In this document: piece by piece, positions 35,190 to 42,483 of the stretch
Numbering within the stretch: the first letter of the stretch is position 1
Layout of the letters: every line of letters begins with the position of its first letter
Origin: an uncultured archaeon
GTDB taxonomy: Archaea; Halobacteriota; Methanosarcinia; Methanosarcinales; Methanoperedenaceae
Direction of reading: 5' to 3'
Assembly: GCA_902386135.1 (NCBI GenBank)
Contig: CABMIB010000001.1
Location: forward strand, 1 to 62,351
DNA: 62,351 nucleotides
Translations under genes and position numbers: made by a program
The notes under the pieces: model-generated
The model's input: the letters and a program-made list of their open reading frames with translations, nothing else
The model's database searches: none
What the model was told of the DNA's origin: nothing

Positions 35190-36383
35190 TTACCCGCAGC
35201 TCCTTAAGCCTATCGCAAAATTCCTTCCGAACTCCACGCATTTCTCAAGTTCTTCTTTTGTAGGCTGCCACTTGAATTTGATCCCTTCCTGGATGATCTT
35301 TATCTTCGCTTTCTCAAGGTTTTGCTCTATGCATTTTACGTTCTCCCCGCTCCATCCGTAGGAACCGAAAGCTGCACCCACTTTGTTCCTGAACCTCAAT
35401 CCTTTCAGGTCCTCAAGTATGGGTTTGATCGTCGGAAGGAGACCATTATTCAACGTGGGTGAGCCGATAAGTATTCCCCTGGCTTTGAAAATCTCCGTCA
35501 GCACATCGTTGCGGTCGCAAACTGCCATATTGAATAGCTTGAACTTCATTCCCTCCTCTGCAAGCCCCTGTGCAATTGCATGTGCCATTTTTTCAGTGGC
35601 GTTCCACATGGTATCGTAGATTATCACGGTAGAATTATCGCTCTTCCCCGATGCCCATTCGTAGTATTTGTTAACTATCTGCATCGGATCTTTTCTCCAT
35701 ATGATTCCGTGGCTTGGCGCGATGATATCAACCGGGATGTTCAACTTTTTGAACTCATCAATCTTCTTGATTACGAGCTCGCTAAAAGGAGTAAGGATGT
35801 TCGCATAAAATTTTATTGCTTCCTGGTACACTTCGGTCTCATCGACTTCATCATTAAAACGCCCTGCGGATGCGTAGTGCATGCCGAAGGCATCGTTGGG
35901 CATCAGGATGTTCTTGCCTGTGAGGTACGTGAACATGCTATCAGGCCAGTGAAGCATAGGGGCTGTCACGAAAACAAGCTTGTTCTCACCGAGGCTGATG
36001 CTGTCGCCTGTTTTCACTGTCTTGAAATTCCAGCGCCTGTGATAGTGCTTGAAGATGCTTTCCTGCCCCCTCTCCGAAACAACGACCGTGGTGTCTGGTA
36101 TATACTTCATCACTTCAGGAAGCCCGCCTGAGTGGTCAACTTCGGCATGGTTCGCTATCACATAGTCAATTTTTTTAATATCGGTGATCTTCTCAATATT
36201 ATTTATCAGCTCCTGCGAATAAGGTCCCCAGACTGTATCTACAAGAGCTGTTTTTTCATCGATGATCAGGTAAGCGTTATATGTAGTACCCCTGTGAGTT
36301 GAATATTCATGCCCGTGGAATTTCTTTATATTCCAGTCAACGACCCCGACCCAGTAAACACCGTCTTTTAGTTCAACTGCCAT
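35190..36383 (-). CDS. fprA: Flavodiiron protein, F420H2 oxidase type (FprA), copy 1
   Basis: The 397-residue protein has a metallo-beta-lactamase-like domain with diiron ligands in HAEVDH, LHWPDSMF, NDAFGMH and APSHGIIW, then a flavodoxin domain (about 255-395; VIIYDTMWNATEKMA, SPTLNNGLLPT, GSYGWSGE). In methanogens FprA reduces O2 to water with electrons from F420H2. A second gene with the same order lies at 38124. It follows a small zinc-ribbon gene and nifB on the same strand. Confidence 0.93.
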   Translation of the reverse strand: MAVELKDGVYWVGVVDWNIKKFHGHEYSTHRGTTYNAYLIIDEKTALVDTVWGPYSQELINNIEKITDIKKIDYVIANHAEVDHSGGLPEVMKYIPDTTVVVSERGQESIFKHYHRRWNFKTVKTGDSISLGENKLVFVTAPMLHWPDSMFTYLTGKNILMPNDAFGMHYASAGRFNDEVDETEVYQEAIKFYANILTPFSELVIKKIDEFKKLNIPVDIIAPSHGIIWRKDPMQIVNKYYEWASGKSDNSTVIIYDTMWNATEKMAHAIAQGLAEEGMKFKLFNMAVCDRNDVLTEIFKARGILIGSPTLNNGLLPTIKPILEDLKGLRFRNKVGAAFGSYGWSGENVKCIEQNLEKAKIKIIQEGIKFKWQPTKEELEKCVEFGRNFAIGLRSCG

Positions 36384-36494
36384 TTTATTTCACTCCTTGA
36401 CACTCCGAAATTCTGTGTTCGTATCTCTATTTTGAACGTATTTAATACTATTGAATACTATGCGAACCTGTAAATTGGTAACAGCCGCCGGGAA

Positions 36495-36647
36495 TTATAC
36501 CTTCTTGACGTTTGTTGATTCGCACGAGGGGCAGCGTATCTTTTTCCCTATCCCGCGGAACCTGGTGTTACAGTCTGCGCACCTGTACTGGGTCCCTAAT
36601 TCACCGGAATCGATGTCTATACTGGTTGAGGAATCTACTAAACACAT
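36495..36647 (-). CDS. 50-residue zinc-ribbon protein, paralogue A
   Basis: The sequence GAGGTGAG lies just before ATG 36647. The product of 50 residues has CADCNTRFRGIGKKIRCPSC, thus CxxC-x12-CxxC, with ExTNVKKV at the end. It is the size of a rubredoxin-like ribbon but lacks the rubredoxin CGYIYDP and CGVGK features. A very similar gene of exactly the same length lies at 37699-37851, on the other side of nifB. It could be an electron-transfer or metallochaperone mini-protein for the redox locus. Confidence 0.8.
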   Translation of the reverse strand: MCLVDSSTSIDIDSGELGTQYRCADCNTRFRGIGKKIRCPSCESTNVKKV

Positions 36648-36696
36648 GGTCTCACCTCGTTATACTGAATGATTTTTAAGTATTAATCGGTTATCC

Positions 36697-37587
36697 TCAT
36701 GCGTGGTAATACTCACCGCTTGCGCGCTGCTGCACCGGGGAGCCGCACGGCTCAAATCCCGGGATCCCTATAGCATCGGCGCGGCACTGCCTGCATAGCC
36801 GGAACTGGGGCAGGAATTCCTCGGCTAAAGTCCTTGCAATCGTCAGTTCATCGCATTCCGGCGCCCTTTCTTTCTCGAATTTATTAAGCGGTATCAGGGG
36901 GATTATGTTCATCAGTATGGCGCCGTTCTCCGCCGACCTCCTGGCTACTTCCTTTATCTGTTCAAAATTGACTTCGGGAATCAGCACCGTGTTCACTTTA
37001 ACGTTCAGCCCTACCTCACTTGCTTTCTTCACGCCCAGGAACTGGTTCTCGATTAGCAGCTTTGCGCCTTCAGCGCCTTTATAGGTCTTATCATGGTAGC
37101 GTACGAACGAGTAGATTTTCGCCCCGATCTCAGGGTCGACTGCGTTTATGGTAACGGTCACGCTGGTCACCCCTACTTCAACTAATCTATCAACTTTTTC
37201 AGAGAGCAGAAGCCCGTTACTGGCTACGCATTTTATAAGCTGCGGATATTTTTCATGAACAAGGCGCAGGGTCTCAAAGGTCTCTTCGTTTGCCAGCGAT
37301 TCACCGGGACCTGCAATCCCTACCACGCGCAGGTTGGGCATTTCCTTTATATATTTATCAACCCTCACAAGCGCCTCCTGTGGATTGAGAATGCTTCCCG
37401 CAACCCCGGGTCTGTGTTCGCATTTATCCAGTTTCCTTATGCAGTAATTGCACTGGATATTACAGCGCGGCGCCACAGGTAGGTGGATCCTTGCCGTCGT
37501 GAAATGCGCTTTTTCATTGTAGCAGGGGTGTACACTCGTCAGGTGCGCGAATTTTGAACCGATGTTTCCCCAGCGTTCCTGTTTCAT
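36697..37587 (-). CDS. nifB: NifB, nitrogenase FeMo-cofactor biosynthesis radical SAM protein
   Basis: A 296-residue radical SAM enzyme. CNIQCNYC (Cys 42, 46, 49) binds the SAM cluster; HPCYNEKAH (20-28), EHRPGV and the C-terminal LCRQCRADAIG provide the NifB-specific cluster ligands. It is the stand-alone archaeal form without the C-terminal NifX-like domain of bacterial NifB. NifB makes NifB-co, the 8Fe-9S-C core, for nitrogenase. No nifHDK or other nif gene is in this window, so nitrogen fixation itself is not shown. It lies between two oxygen-defence genes and two mini zinc ribbons, a setting that could protect an oxygen-sensitive enzyme. Confidence 0.93.
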   Translation of the reverse strand: MKQERWGNIGSKFAHLTSVHPCYNEKAHFTTARIHLPVAPRCNIQCNYCIRKLDKCEHRPGVAGSILNPQEALVRVDKYIKEMPNLRVVGIAGPGESLANEETFETLRLVHEKYPQLIKCVASNGLLLSEKVDRLVEVGVTSVTVTINAVDPEIGAKIYSFVRYHDKTYKGAEGAKLLIENQFLGVKKASEVGLNVKVNTVLIPEVNFEQIKEVARRSAENGAILMNIIPLIPLNKFEKERAPECDELTIARTLAEEFLPQFRLCRQCRADAIGIPGFEPCGSPVQQRASGEYYHA

Positions 37588-37698
37588 ATCATCCTCGTTT
37601 TTTGTTCGTTTATATACGAATCAATATCTGGCATTGCTACTATATAGGTATTTTCCCGAATGTTGCCCTAAAAAACCTATTAAATAATAAATCTACCG

Positions 37699-37851
37699 TT
37701 ATTTGGCCTTAACGTTCGTCGAATGGCACCTGGGACAGCGAAGACTCTTCCCTATTCCCTTGAATTCCTTGCCACAGTCGCTGCATACGTACTCACGCAT
37801 GGTGGCATCACCCGAGATGTCCACGTCGAACATGTCGCCGACACTGCACAC
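37699..37851 (-). CDS. 50-residue zinc-ribbon protein, paralogue B
   Basis: Starts with GTG 37851 behind a perfect GGAGGTGAG site. The 50 residues include CSDCGKEFKGIGKSLRCPRC followed by HSTNVKAK, aligned position for position with paralogue A at 36495-36647 (C-x2-C-F-x-GIGK-x2-RCP-x-C-x-STNVK). Only 13 bases separate it from the rubredoxin gene upstream, so the two are co-transcribed. It is likely a metal-binding electron-transfer or metallochaperone mini-protein; I do not recognise a named family. Confidence 0.8.
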   Translation of the reverse strand: MCSVGDMFDVDISGDATMREYVCSDCGKEFKGIGKSLRCPRCHSTNVKAK

Positions 37852-37864
37852 GGTCTCACCTCCC

Positions 37865-38020
37865 TTACATTCTTTCAAACATATCCTTGCCTACACCGCA
37901 CTGCGGACATACCCAGTCATCAGGCAGGTCTGAAAACTCAATCCCCGGCTTGATCCTCGGGGCATCCCCGACCTCCGGGTCATATATGTACCCACAGACA
38001 GTGCATCGGTATTTTATCAT
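37865..38020 (-). CDS. Rubredoxin
   Basis: ATG 38020 follows GGAGGC, giving 51 residues; a frame extending nine codons upstream lacks a site. It has both knuckles, [14 protein letters not shown] and [15 protein letters not shown]. Rubredoxin passes single electrons to flavodiiron proteins in anaerobes. It diverges from the second fprA gene across about 100 bases and heads the minus-strand run zinc ribbon - nifB - zinc ribbon - fprA - YHS. Confidence 0.95.
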   Translation of the reverse strand: MIKYRCTVCGYIYDPEVGDAPRIKPGIEFSDLPDDWVCPQCGVGKDMFERM

Positions 38021-38123
38021 TTTTTGCCTCCTAAATGGCTTGATCACGTTTATTTTAAAGTTGTTCTTCTCTAACCAAAAGCTATAATTCTATAACGTTA
38101 AATAATTAACGATAGGAGAGTAT

Positions 38124-39320
38124 ATGACTAAAATACAATTAACGGATGGAGTTTACTGGGTAGGTGTCGTGGACTGGAACCTGCGGGATTTTCACGGCTA
38201 TACCACCCCGCGAGGGGGAACGTACAATGCCTACCTGGTAGTGGGTGAAAAAATAGCTCTTGTTGACACCGTGAAACACGGTTTTGGCGGGGAGATGATC
38301 GAAAAGATAAAAGAGATCGTAGACCCCTCAAAGATAGATTACGTTGTCTCAAACCACGTTGAGATGGATCATTCAAGTTCCCTGCCTGATATCATGGAGA
38401 TAGCTACGAACGCGCAGGTCATAGCCACTGAAAAGGGAAAAGAGGGTTTGCTCAGGTATTACAGGGGTAACTGGAATTTCAGGACAGTTAAGACCGGCGA
38501 TGAACTGGCGCTTGGCAAAAAGACGCTGTTCTTTATTACCGCACCGATGCTCCACTGGCCTGACAGCATGTTCACTTACCTGAAGGAAGATAAAATACTG
38601 CTTTCCAACGACGGGTTCGGGCAGCACCTTGCCACATCGTTCCGGTTCGATGAAGAGATGTGCAGCCTTATAGGGTACGAATGCGACACGGTGATGGACG
38701 AGGCTGCCAAGTATTATGCCAATATCCTGATGCCGTTTGGAGGTATTATCCTTAAAAAAATCGAGGAAATCCAGAAACTTGGCATCGAGATAAAAATGAT
38801 AGCGCCATCGCACGGCATGATATGGAAAAACCCGGCTAAAATAATCGATGCGTATCTCTCCTGGGCTAAAGGCGCCTCAAAGCAGAAAGTGCTTGTCATT
38901 TATGATACCATGTGGAACAGCACCGAGATAATGGCGCAGGAAATCCTGAGGGGCGTATCAGACTATGGCGTGGAGGTATCGCTTTTCCATCTGCGCAGGA
39001 ATGAATGGAGCGAAATAGTAAAGGAAGTGCTTGAGAACAGGGCAATCATTATAGGTTCGCCGACGCTGCACAACGGGATGTTCCCCACCGTGGGGGGCTT
39101 TCTGACCTATCTGATGGGCTTGCGTCCAAAGAACAAGCTCTGGGCGACCTTCGGCTCCTACGGCTGGGGAGGCGGGGCGGTGAAAGCGGTAAACGAGAAA
39201 CTGAAGTCGTCAGGATACGAGCCGGTCGAGTCGCTTGAAGTCAATTTCAGACCTGACGGGCAGGACTTGGCTAAGTGCTATGCTCTGGGGCAGAAGATAG
39301 CTTCGATGGTCAAGGCTTAG
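38124..39320 (+). CDS. fprA: Flavodiiron protein, F420H2 oxidase type (FprA), copy 2
   Basis: The 398-residue paralogue of the 35190 gene has HVEMDH, LHWPDSMF, NDGFGQH and APSHGMIW diiron ligands and the C-terminal flavodoxin domain (VLVIYDTMWNSTEIMAQ, SPTLHNGMFPT, GSYGWGGGAVKA). A short insertion (SLIGYECDTVMDEA) distinguishes it from copy 1. The two copies could differ in substrate (O2 or NO) or in expression. It is divergent from rubredoxin, with shared control in 38021-38123. It ends in TAG, followed by a strong hairpin. Confidence 0.92.
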   Translation: MTKIQLTDGVYWVGVVDWNLRDFHGYTTPRGGTYNAYLVVGEKIALVDTVKHGFGGEMIEKIKEIVDPSKIDYVVSNHVEMDHSSSLPDIMEIATNAQVIATEKGKEGLLRYYRGNWNFRTVKTGDELALGKKTLFFITAPMLHWPDSMFTYLKEDKILLSNDGFGQHLATSFRFDEEMCSLIGYECDTVMDEAAKYYANILMPFGGIILKKIEEIQKLGIEIKMIAPSHGMIWKNPAKIIDAYLSWAKGASKQKVLVIYDTMWNSTEIMAQEILRGVSDYGVEVSLFHLRRNEWSEIVKEVLENRAIIIGSPTLHNGMFPTVGGFLTYLMGLRPKNKLWATFGSYGWGGGAVKAVNEKLKSSGYEPVESLEVNFRPDGQDLAKCYALGQKIASMVKA

Positions 39321-39354
39321 TGCCGTGTCTGCGTATGCCCTCGGTGTACGGGTG

Positions 39355-39372
39355 CGCGCCTCCCAAGGCGCG
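39355..39372. terminator. GC-rich hairpin after fprA copy 2
   Basis: CGCGCCT (39355-39361) pairs with AGGCGCG (39366-39372) across CCCA. It lies 35 bases past the fprA stop and just before the end of the minus-strand mini-gene, so it may stop both. It lacks a T-run on the plus strand. Confidence 0.45.
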
Positions 39373-39379
39373 ACTCGGG

Positions 39380-39526
39380 CTAACGAAGTTGCATGGATTG
39401 TGGTCTTATAAAATAAAGGCGATAGCGCAGGCACTCTTTGAAGTTATCTCCCTGGAAATCGCATGGAACTAAATCCGCTGCGACACATTTTTCGTCTGAG
39501 CAGAAGCTGCATTTATCGGATGGCAT
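39380..39526 (-). CDS. 48-residue cysteine-rich mini-protein
   Basis: GAGGTT lies seven bases before ATG 39526. The frame encodes 48 residues with CSFCSDEKC, then C in LVPCDF, then ECLRYRLYF, five Cys in all. Spacing C-x2-C-x4-C resembles ferredoxin-like or zinc-binding mini-proteins. Composition is balanced and the stop TAG lies just before the GC hairpin. It is too short for default gene calling. The function is unknown; it faces fprA copy 2 and lies upstream of phaC. Confidence 0.6.
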   Translation of the reverse strand: MPSDKCSFCSDEKCVAADLVPCDFQGDNFKECLRYRLYFIRPQSMQLR

Positions 39527-39667
39527 GAATTGAACCTCGGATACAGGATATTGGATATGCGTCTTATTTCTTTCGGTTATATCGTTCCGGACTGGCTCTG
39601 GTAAGCGCCGATGAACGAAATCTATAAGATGAGACGGCGGTTATTTTAATAGGGGAAAGAAGTGGTC

Positions 39668-40744
39668 ATGAGCATAACCGATTTAATAAATAATTATGTT
39701 GAATTTATAACCGGAGCCGGAGCATTGCTGGGATCGTATACCGGAATCCAGGTAGGGACAACGCCTTCAGAGGTGGTATACAGCGAGAACAAAATGAAGC
39801 TCCTCCATTATCTTCCGACTGTAAAAAAACAACACCCGGTTCCGGTATTCATAGTTTACGCGTTTGTGAACCGCTATTATATCATGGACCTCCAACCCGA
39901 TAAAAGCGTGGTAAAAAGATTGCTGGATGAGGGTTTTGATACTTATATCGTTGACTGGGGGTATCCCTCAACCGATGATAGGCACCTCACGCTTAACGAT
40001 TACGTGAACGATTATTTAAATAACGCAGTGGACAGGATAAGGGAAATATCGGGCTCAGAGAGGGTAACGCTGACGGGCGTATGTCATGGCGGGGTCCTTT
40101 CTTTGATGTATGCTGTACTGCATCCCGAAAAGGTAAAGAACCTTGTTGTACTGAACACACCTGTGAACTTTGACACGGATAAAAGCCTTCTCAACATCTG
40201 GTCAAAAAGCCTGGATGTGGACCGGCTTGTGGATTACTATGGCACGGTCCCGGGGGAATTAATGAACATAGGGTATTTTTTTGTAGACCCTCTCAGGAAT
40301 ATGATCGACCTGTATTCTGGCGTATATGATAGGACTGTTTGCGAATCGGATGATACAAAATGTCCGCAGTTAGATGAAGAAAGCATAATGACGTTCTTCC
40401 GGCTCATGAAATGGGGTTCGGACAATCCGGGACAGGCGGGCGAAGCCTACAGGCAGTTCATCAAGGACTGCTATCAGAAGAACTTACTTATAAAGAACGA
40501 GATGGAAATAGACGGGCAGAGGATCAATCTAAAAAATATCACCATACCTTTACTTAATATCATGGCAAAGTACGATAATTTCATTCCCAACGATTCAAGT
40601 ATACCGCTGAACGATGCCGTATCGAGCGTGGATAAAACGATGGCGATTTTCCCCACAGGGCATATAGGGATCTTTGTGGGCTATGAATCCCAGAAGGATG
40701 TCTGTCCCATGATTACAGGGTGGCTCAAGCAAAGGTCTTTCTGA
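39668..40744 (+). CDS. phaC: Poly(3-hydroxyalkanoate) synthase, class III PhaC type
   Basis: I start at ATG 39668 (GGGGAAAGAA upstream), giving 358 residues. It has an alpha/beta-hydrolase fold with lipase-like box GVCHGG holding Cys139, Asp303 in AKYDNFIP and His332 in PTGHIGIF, the catalytic triad of PHA synthases. VDWGYPSTDDRHLTLNDYV and the length near 355 match the short class III/IV type that needs a partner PhaE or PhaR; none is visible here. It joins hydroxyacyl-CoA units into storage polymer. PHA genes are unusual in archaea outside haloarchaea and are known in Methanoperedens. Confidence 0.92.
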   Translation: MSITDLINNYVEFITGAGALLGSYTGIQVGTTPSEVVYSENKMKLLHYLPTVKKQHPVPVFIVYAFVNRYYIMDLQPDKSVVKRLLDEGFDTYIVDWGYPSTDDRHLTLNDYVNDYLNNAVDRIREISGSERVTLTGVCHGGVLSLMYAVLHPEKVKNLVVLNTPVNFDTDKSLLNIWSKSLDVDRLVDYYGTVPGELMNIGYFFVDPLRNMIDLYSGVYDRTVCESDDTKCPQLDEESIMTFFRLMKWGSDNPGQAGEAYRQFIKDCYQKNLLIKNEMEIDGQRINLKNITIPLLNIMAKYDNFIPNDSSIPLNDAVSSVDKTMAIFPTGHIGIFVGYESQKDVCPMITGWLKQRSF

Positions 40745-40897
40745 GCTGGTAAAGGAAGTTCTCTACAGGCATTATCCACAGCCTTTTTCTTCCCACTCCG
40801 CAATATTTTGGTAAGGTCAAAATGACAAAGCGAAGAGTGCAAAATGAATTTTTTTCATTCTTGTCTGCATCTCATTCGCCCCCCTTTCGATCTGGAT
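40745..40897. other. Region between phaC and the 52-residue gene
   Basis: No gene is visible. Past the phaC stop, TTTTTCTTCCC near 40785-40796 is a possible T-run terminator on the plus strand, and a further T-rich stretch (ATTTTTTTCATTCTTG) lies near 40848-40863. Confidence 0.3.
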
Positions 40898-41056
40898 TTA
40901 TGCTCTAACTAACTTCTTGATATCAATCAATGATACGTGGTATTCTTTGGATACGTCAAGCTGAGCTTTAGCCAGAGCTTCATGTTCATTTATACCGCTG
41001 TGCATGAGCACTTTCTTTCTTTTCGAGATAGCGGTCAGTACTTCGAATATGTCCAT
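40898..41056 (-). CDS. 52-residue protein beside phaC
   Basis: GGAGGG lies six bases before ATG 41056, a strong site. The 52 residues are DIFEVLTAISKRKKVLMHSG, then INEHEALAKAQLDVSKEYHV, then SLIDIKKLVRA: helical, amphipathic and without cysteines. It is convergent with phaC and follows the patatin gene on the minus strand after about 150 bases. The function is unknown; a small polymer-granule or regulatory protein is one guess without direct support. Confidence 0.65.
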   Translation of the reverse strand: MDIFEVLTAISKRKKVLMHSGINEHEALAKAQLDVSKEYHVSLIDIKKLVRA

Positions 41057-41205
41057 TTATTTCCCTCCATCAAGGTATAGAAGAGGTTCTATCTATTTAA
41101 AGATATTTGAAAACCAATAATAATTATATTTAATAATAATTAACAACTTATCGCAGAGGGAAAGTTGGAGTAAGCGGCACCCAGTTTAGCTTCTCACTGT
41201 TCCTA
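41057..41205. other. AT-rich spacer upstream of the 52-residue gene
   Basis: The sequence includes ATAATAATTATATTTAATAATAATT (part at about 41120-41140), a probable TATA region for the minus-strand mini-gene. No gene is visible. Confidence 0.3.
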
Positions 41206-42471
41206 TCATGCCTCAGCACCGGGTGGAACAGCATCATACCCGAACTGCAGACGCTCATCGAGCAGAACTTTCAGGTTCCGCTTCAGTTCTCGGATGTGGC
41301 GCAGGTAATCGGAGCCAAGAGAAGGTTTTGGTTCTATGATAGATAATGTTTCGTCGTGCCCGGGTCCACCGTTCGCCCGGTGCTCCATTTTCCAGAGCTT
41401 CAATCTAAGCCGCGTGATATCATCAGAAGTCCTTTTGAGGTTCTCGAATTTCCCGGGATTATTGCTCTCCTCCACGACATCAAAAGCCCGCATATAGCCG
41501 TACGCCATGCTTATCGATATCATTTCGGGATCAACCGCCAGGACATCATGTGTTCTCAGCGTGGGCTGTATCAGCTTAAAGTCCACTCCCCAGCCGCGGG
41601 GCGGATGTGCATCTTTTCGCTGTATCTCATCCAGCGCGATATCCTTCGTGGCGCGAAGCGTAATATCTATCATATTGCTGTTATCGAACGACTGCGAGGT
41701 ACCTACCCCGGATTTTGAACAGGCTATCGCATATACCTCCGTAGCTCCAAGGGAAATAGCAGCCTCCACAGGGAGCATCTCCCTCACACCGCCATCGACG
41801 TAGTTCTCGGAGTATAATTTAACAGGCGGGAACAATCCGGGTATCGAGGATGAAGCCAAGACCGCATCTATCAGGTCGACCTGCCTGCCTGTATCCGCCC
41901 CATCTGAGAAGTGCCCCGATTCGGTTATGTACTGCACCTCACCGCTTTCAAGACCTACCATTGTTATGCGAATCTTGATTCCGGATCTGCGCACTTTCCC
42001 GGGGTCAAGCCGGGAACGCAGTTTCGCTTCAGTAGGTGAAAGATTGAAAAAGGATTTTAACTGCCCGTATCCGCCTGGCGCAGACATCAGCTCTGCCATC
42101 CCTGTCCAGAAATTAACTGCATCGAAGAATAACACGGGCGGGAACAGTGTGTATTTTACCATCCTGCCTGCCATTGCGGAAACAGCATCAGCCGCGGTCA
42201 TACGGTAAAGCTGCCCTGTTATCGGTTTAAGCGCCCTCAGCCACGGCTCTTCCGTATACACATCATCAGTTTTCCTGAAACTTTTCCATAAGGCCACTAA
42301 TTTCTCAATACCGCCTTCGGCCAGCACAAGCCCGTTGATCGCCCCGATGGAAGTGCCGCAAATTATGTCCGGGCGAATCCCGCGGCTGTTTAAGAATTGC
42401 AGCGCCCCGACCTGGAAATCACCACGCGTCCCCCCGGCGCCAAGCACAAATGCCAGAGTAATGGTTACCAC
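41206..42471 (-). CDS. Patatin-like phospholipase
   Basis: The 421-residue protein has the patatin glycine-rich oxyanion loop VLGAGGTRGDFQVGAL near the N terminus, nucleophile Ser in ICGTSIGAINGL (GxSxG) and the catalytic Asp in YVDGGVREMLPV. It probably hydrolyses acyl esters; it ends with a coiled or helical tail holding HIRELKRNLKVLLDERLQF. It reads just downstream of the acyl-CoA synthetase gene (13 bases) on the same strand, so free acids released here could be charged to CoA by it or used to recycle PHA. Patatin-type PHA depolymerases exist, but this remains inference. Confidence 0.85.
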   Translation of the reverse strand: MVTITLAFVLGAGGTRGDFQVGALQFLNSRGIRPDIICGTSIGAINGLVLAEGGIEKLVALWKSFRKTDDVYTEEPWLRALKPITGQLYRMTAADAVSAMAGRMVKYTLFPPVLFFDAVNFWTGMAELMSAPGGYGQLKSFFNLSPTEAKLRSRLDPGKVRRSGIKIRITMVGLESGEVQYITESGHFSDGADTGRQVDLIDAVLASSSIPGLFPPVKLYSENYVDGGVREMLPVEAAISLGATEVYAIACSKSGVGTSQSFDNSNMIDITLRATKDIALDEIQRKDAHPPRGWGVDFKLIQPTLRTHDVLAVDPEMISISMAYGYMRAFDVVEESNNPGKFENLKRTSDDITRLRLKLWKMEHRANGGPGHDETLSIIEPKPSLGSDYLRHIRELKRNLKVLLDERLQFGYDAVPPGAEA

Positions 42472-42483
42472 CTCAGTTCAGCT

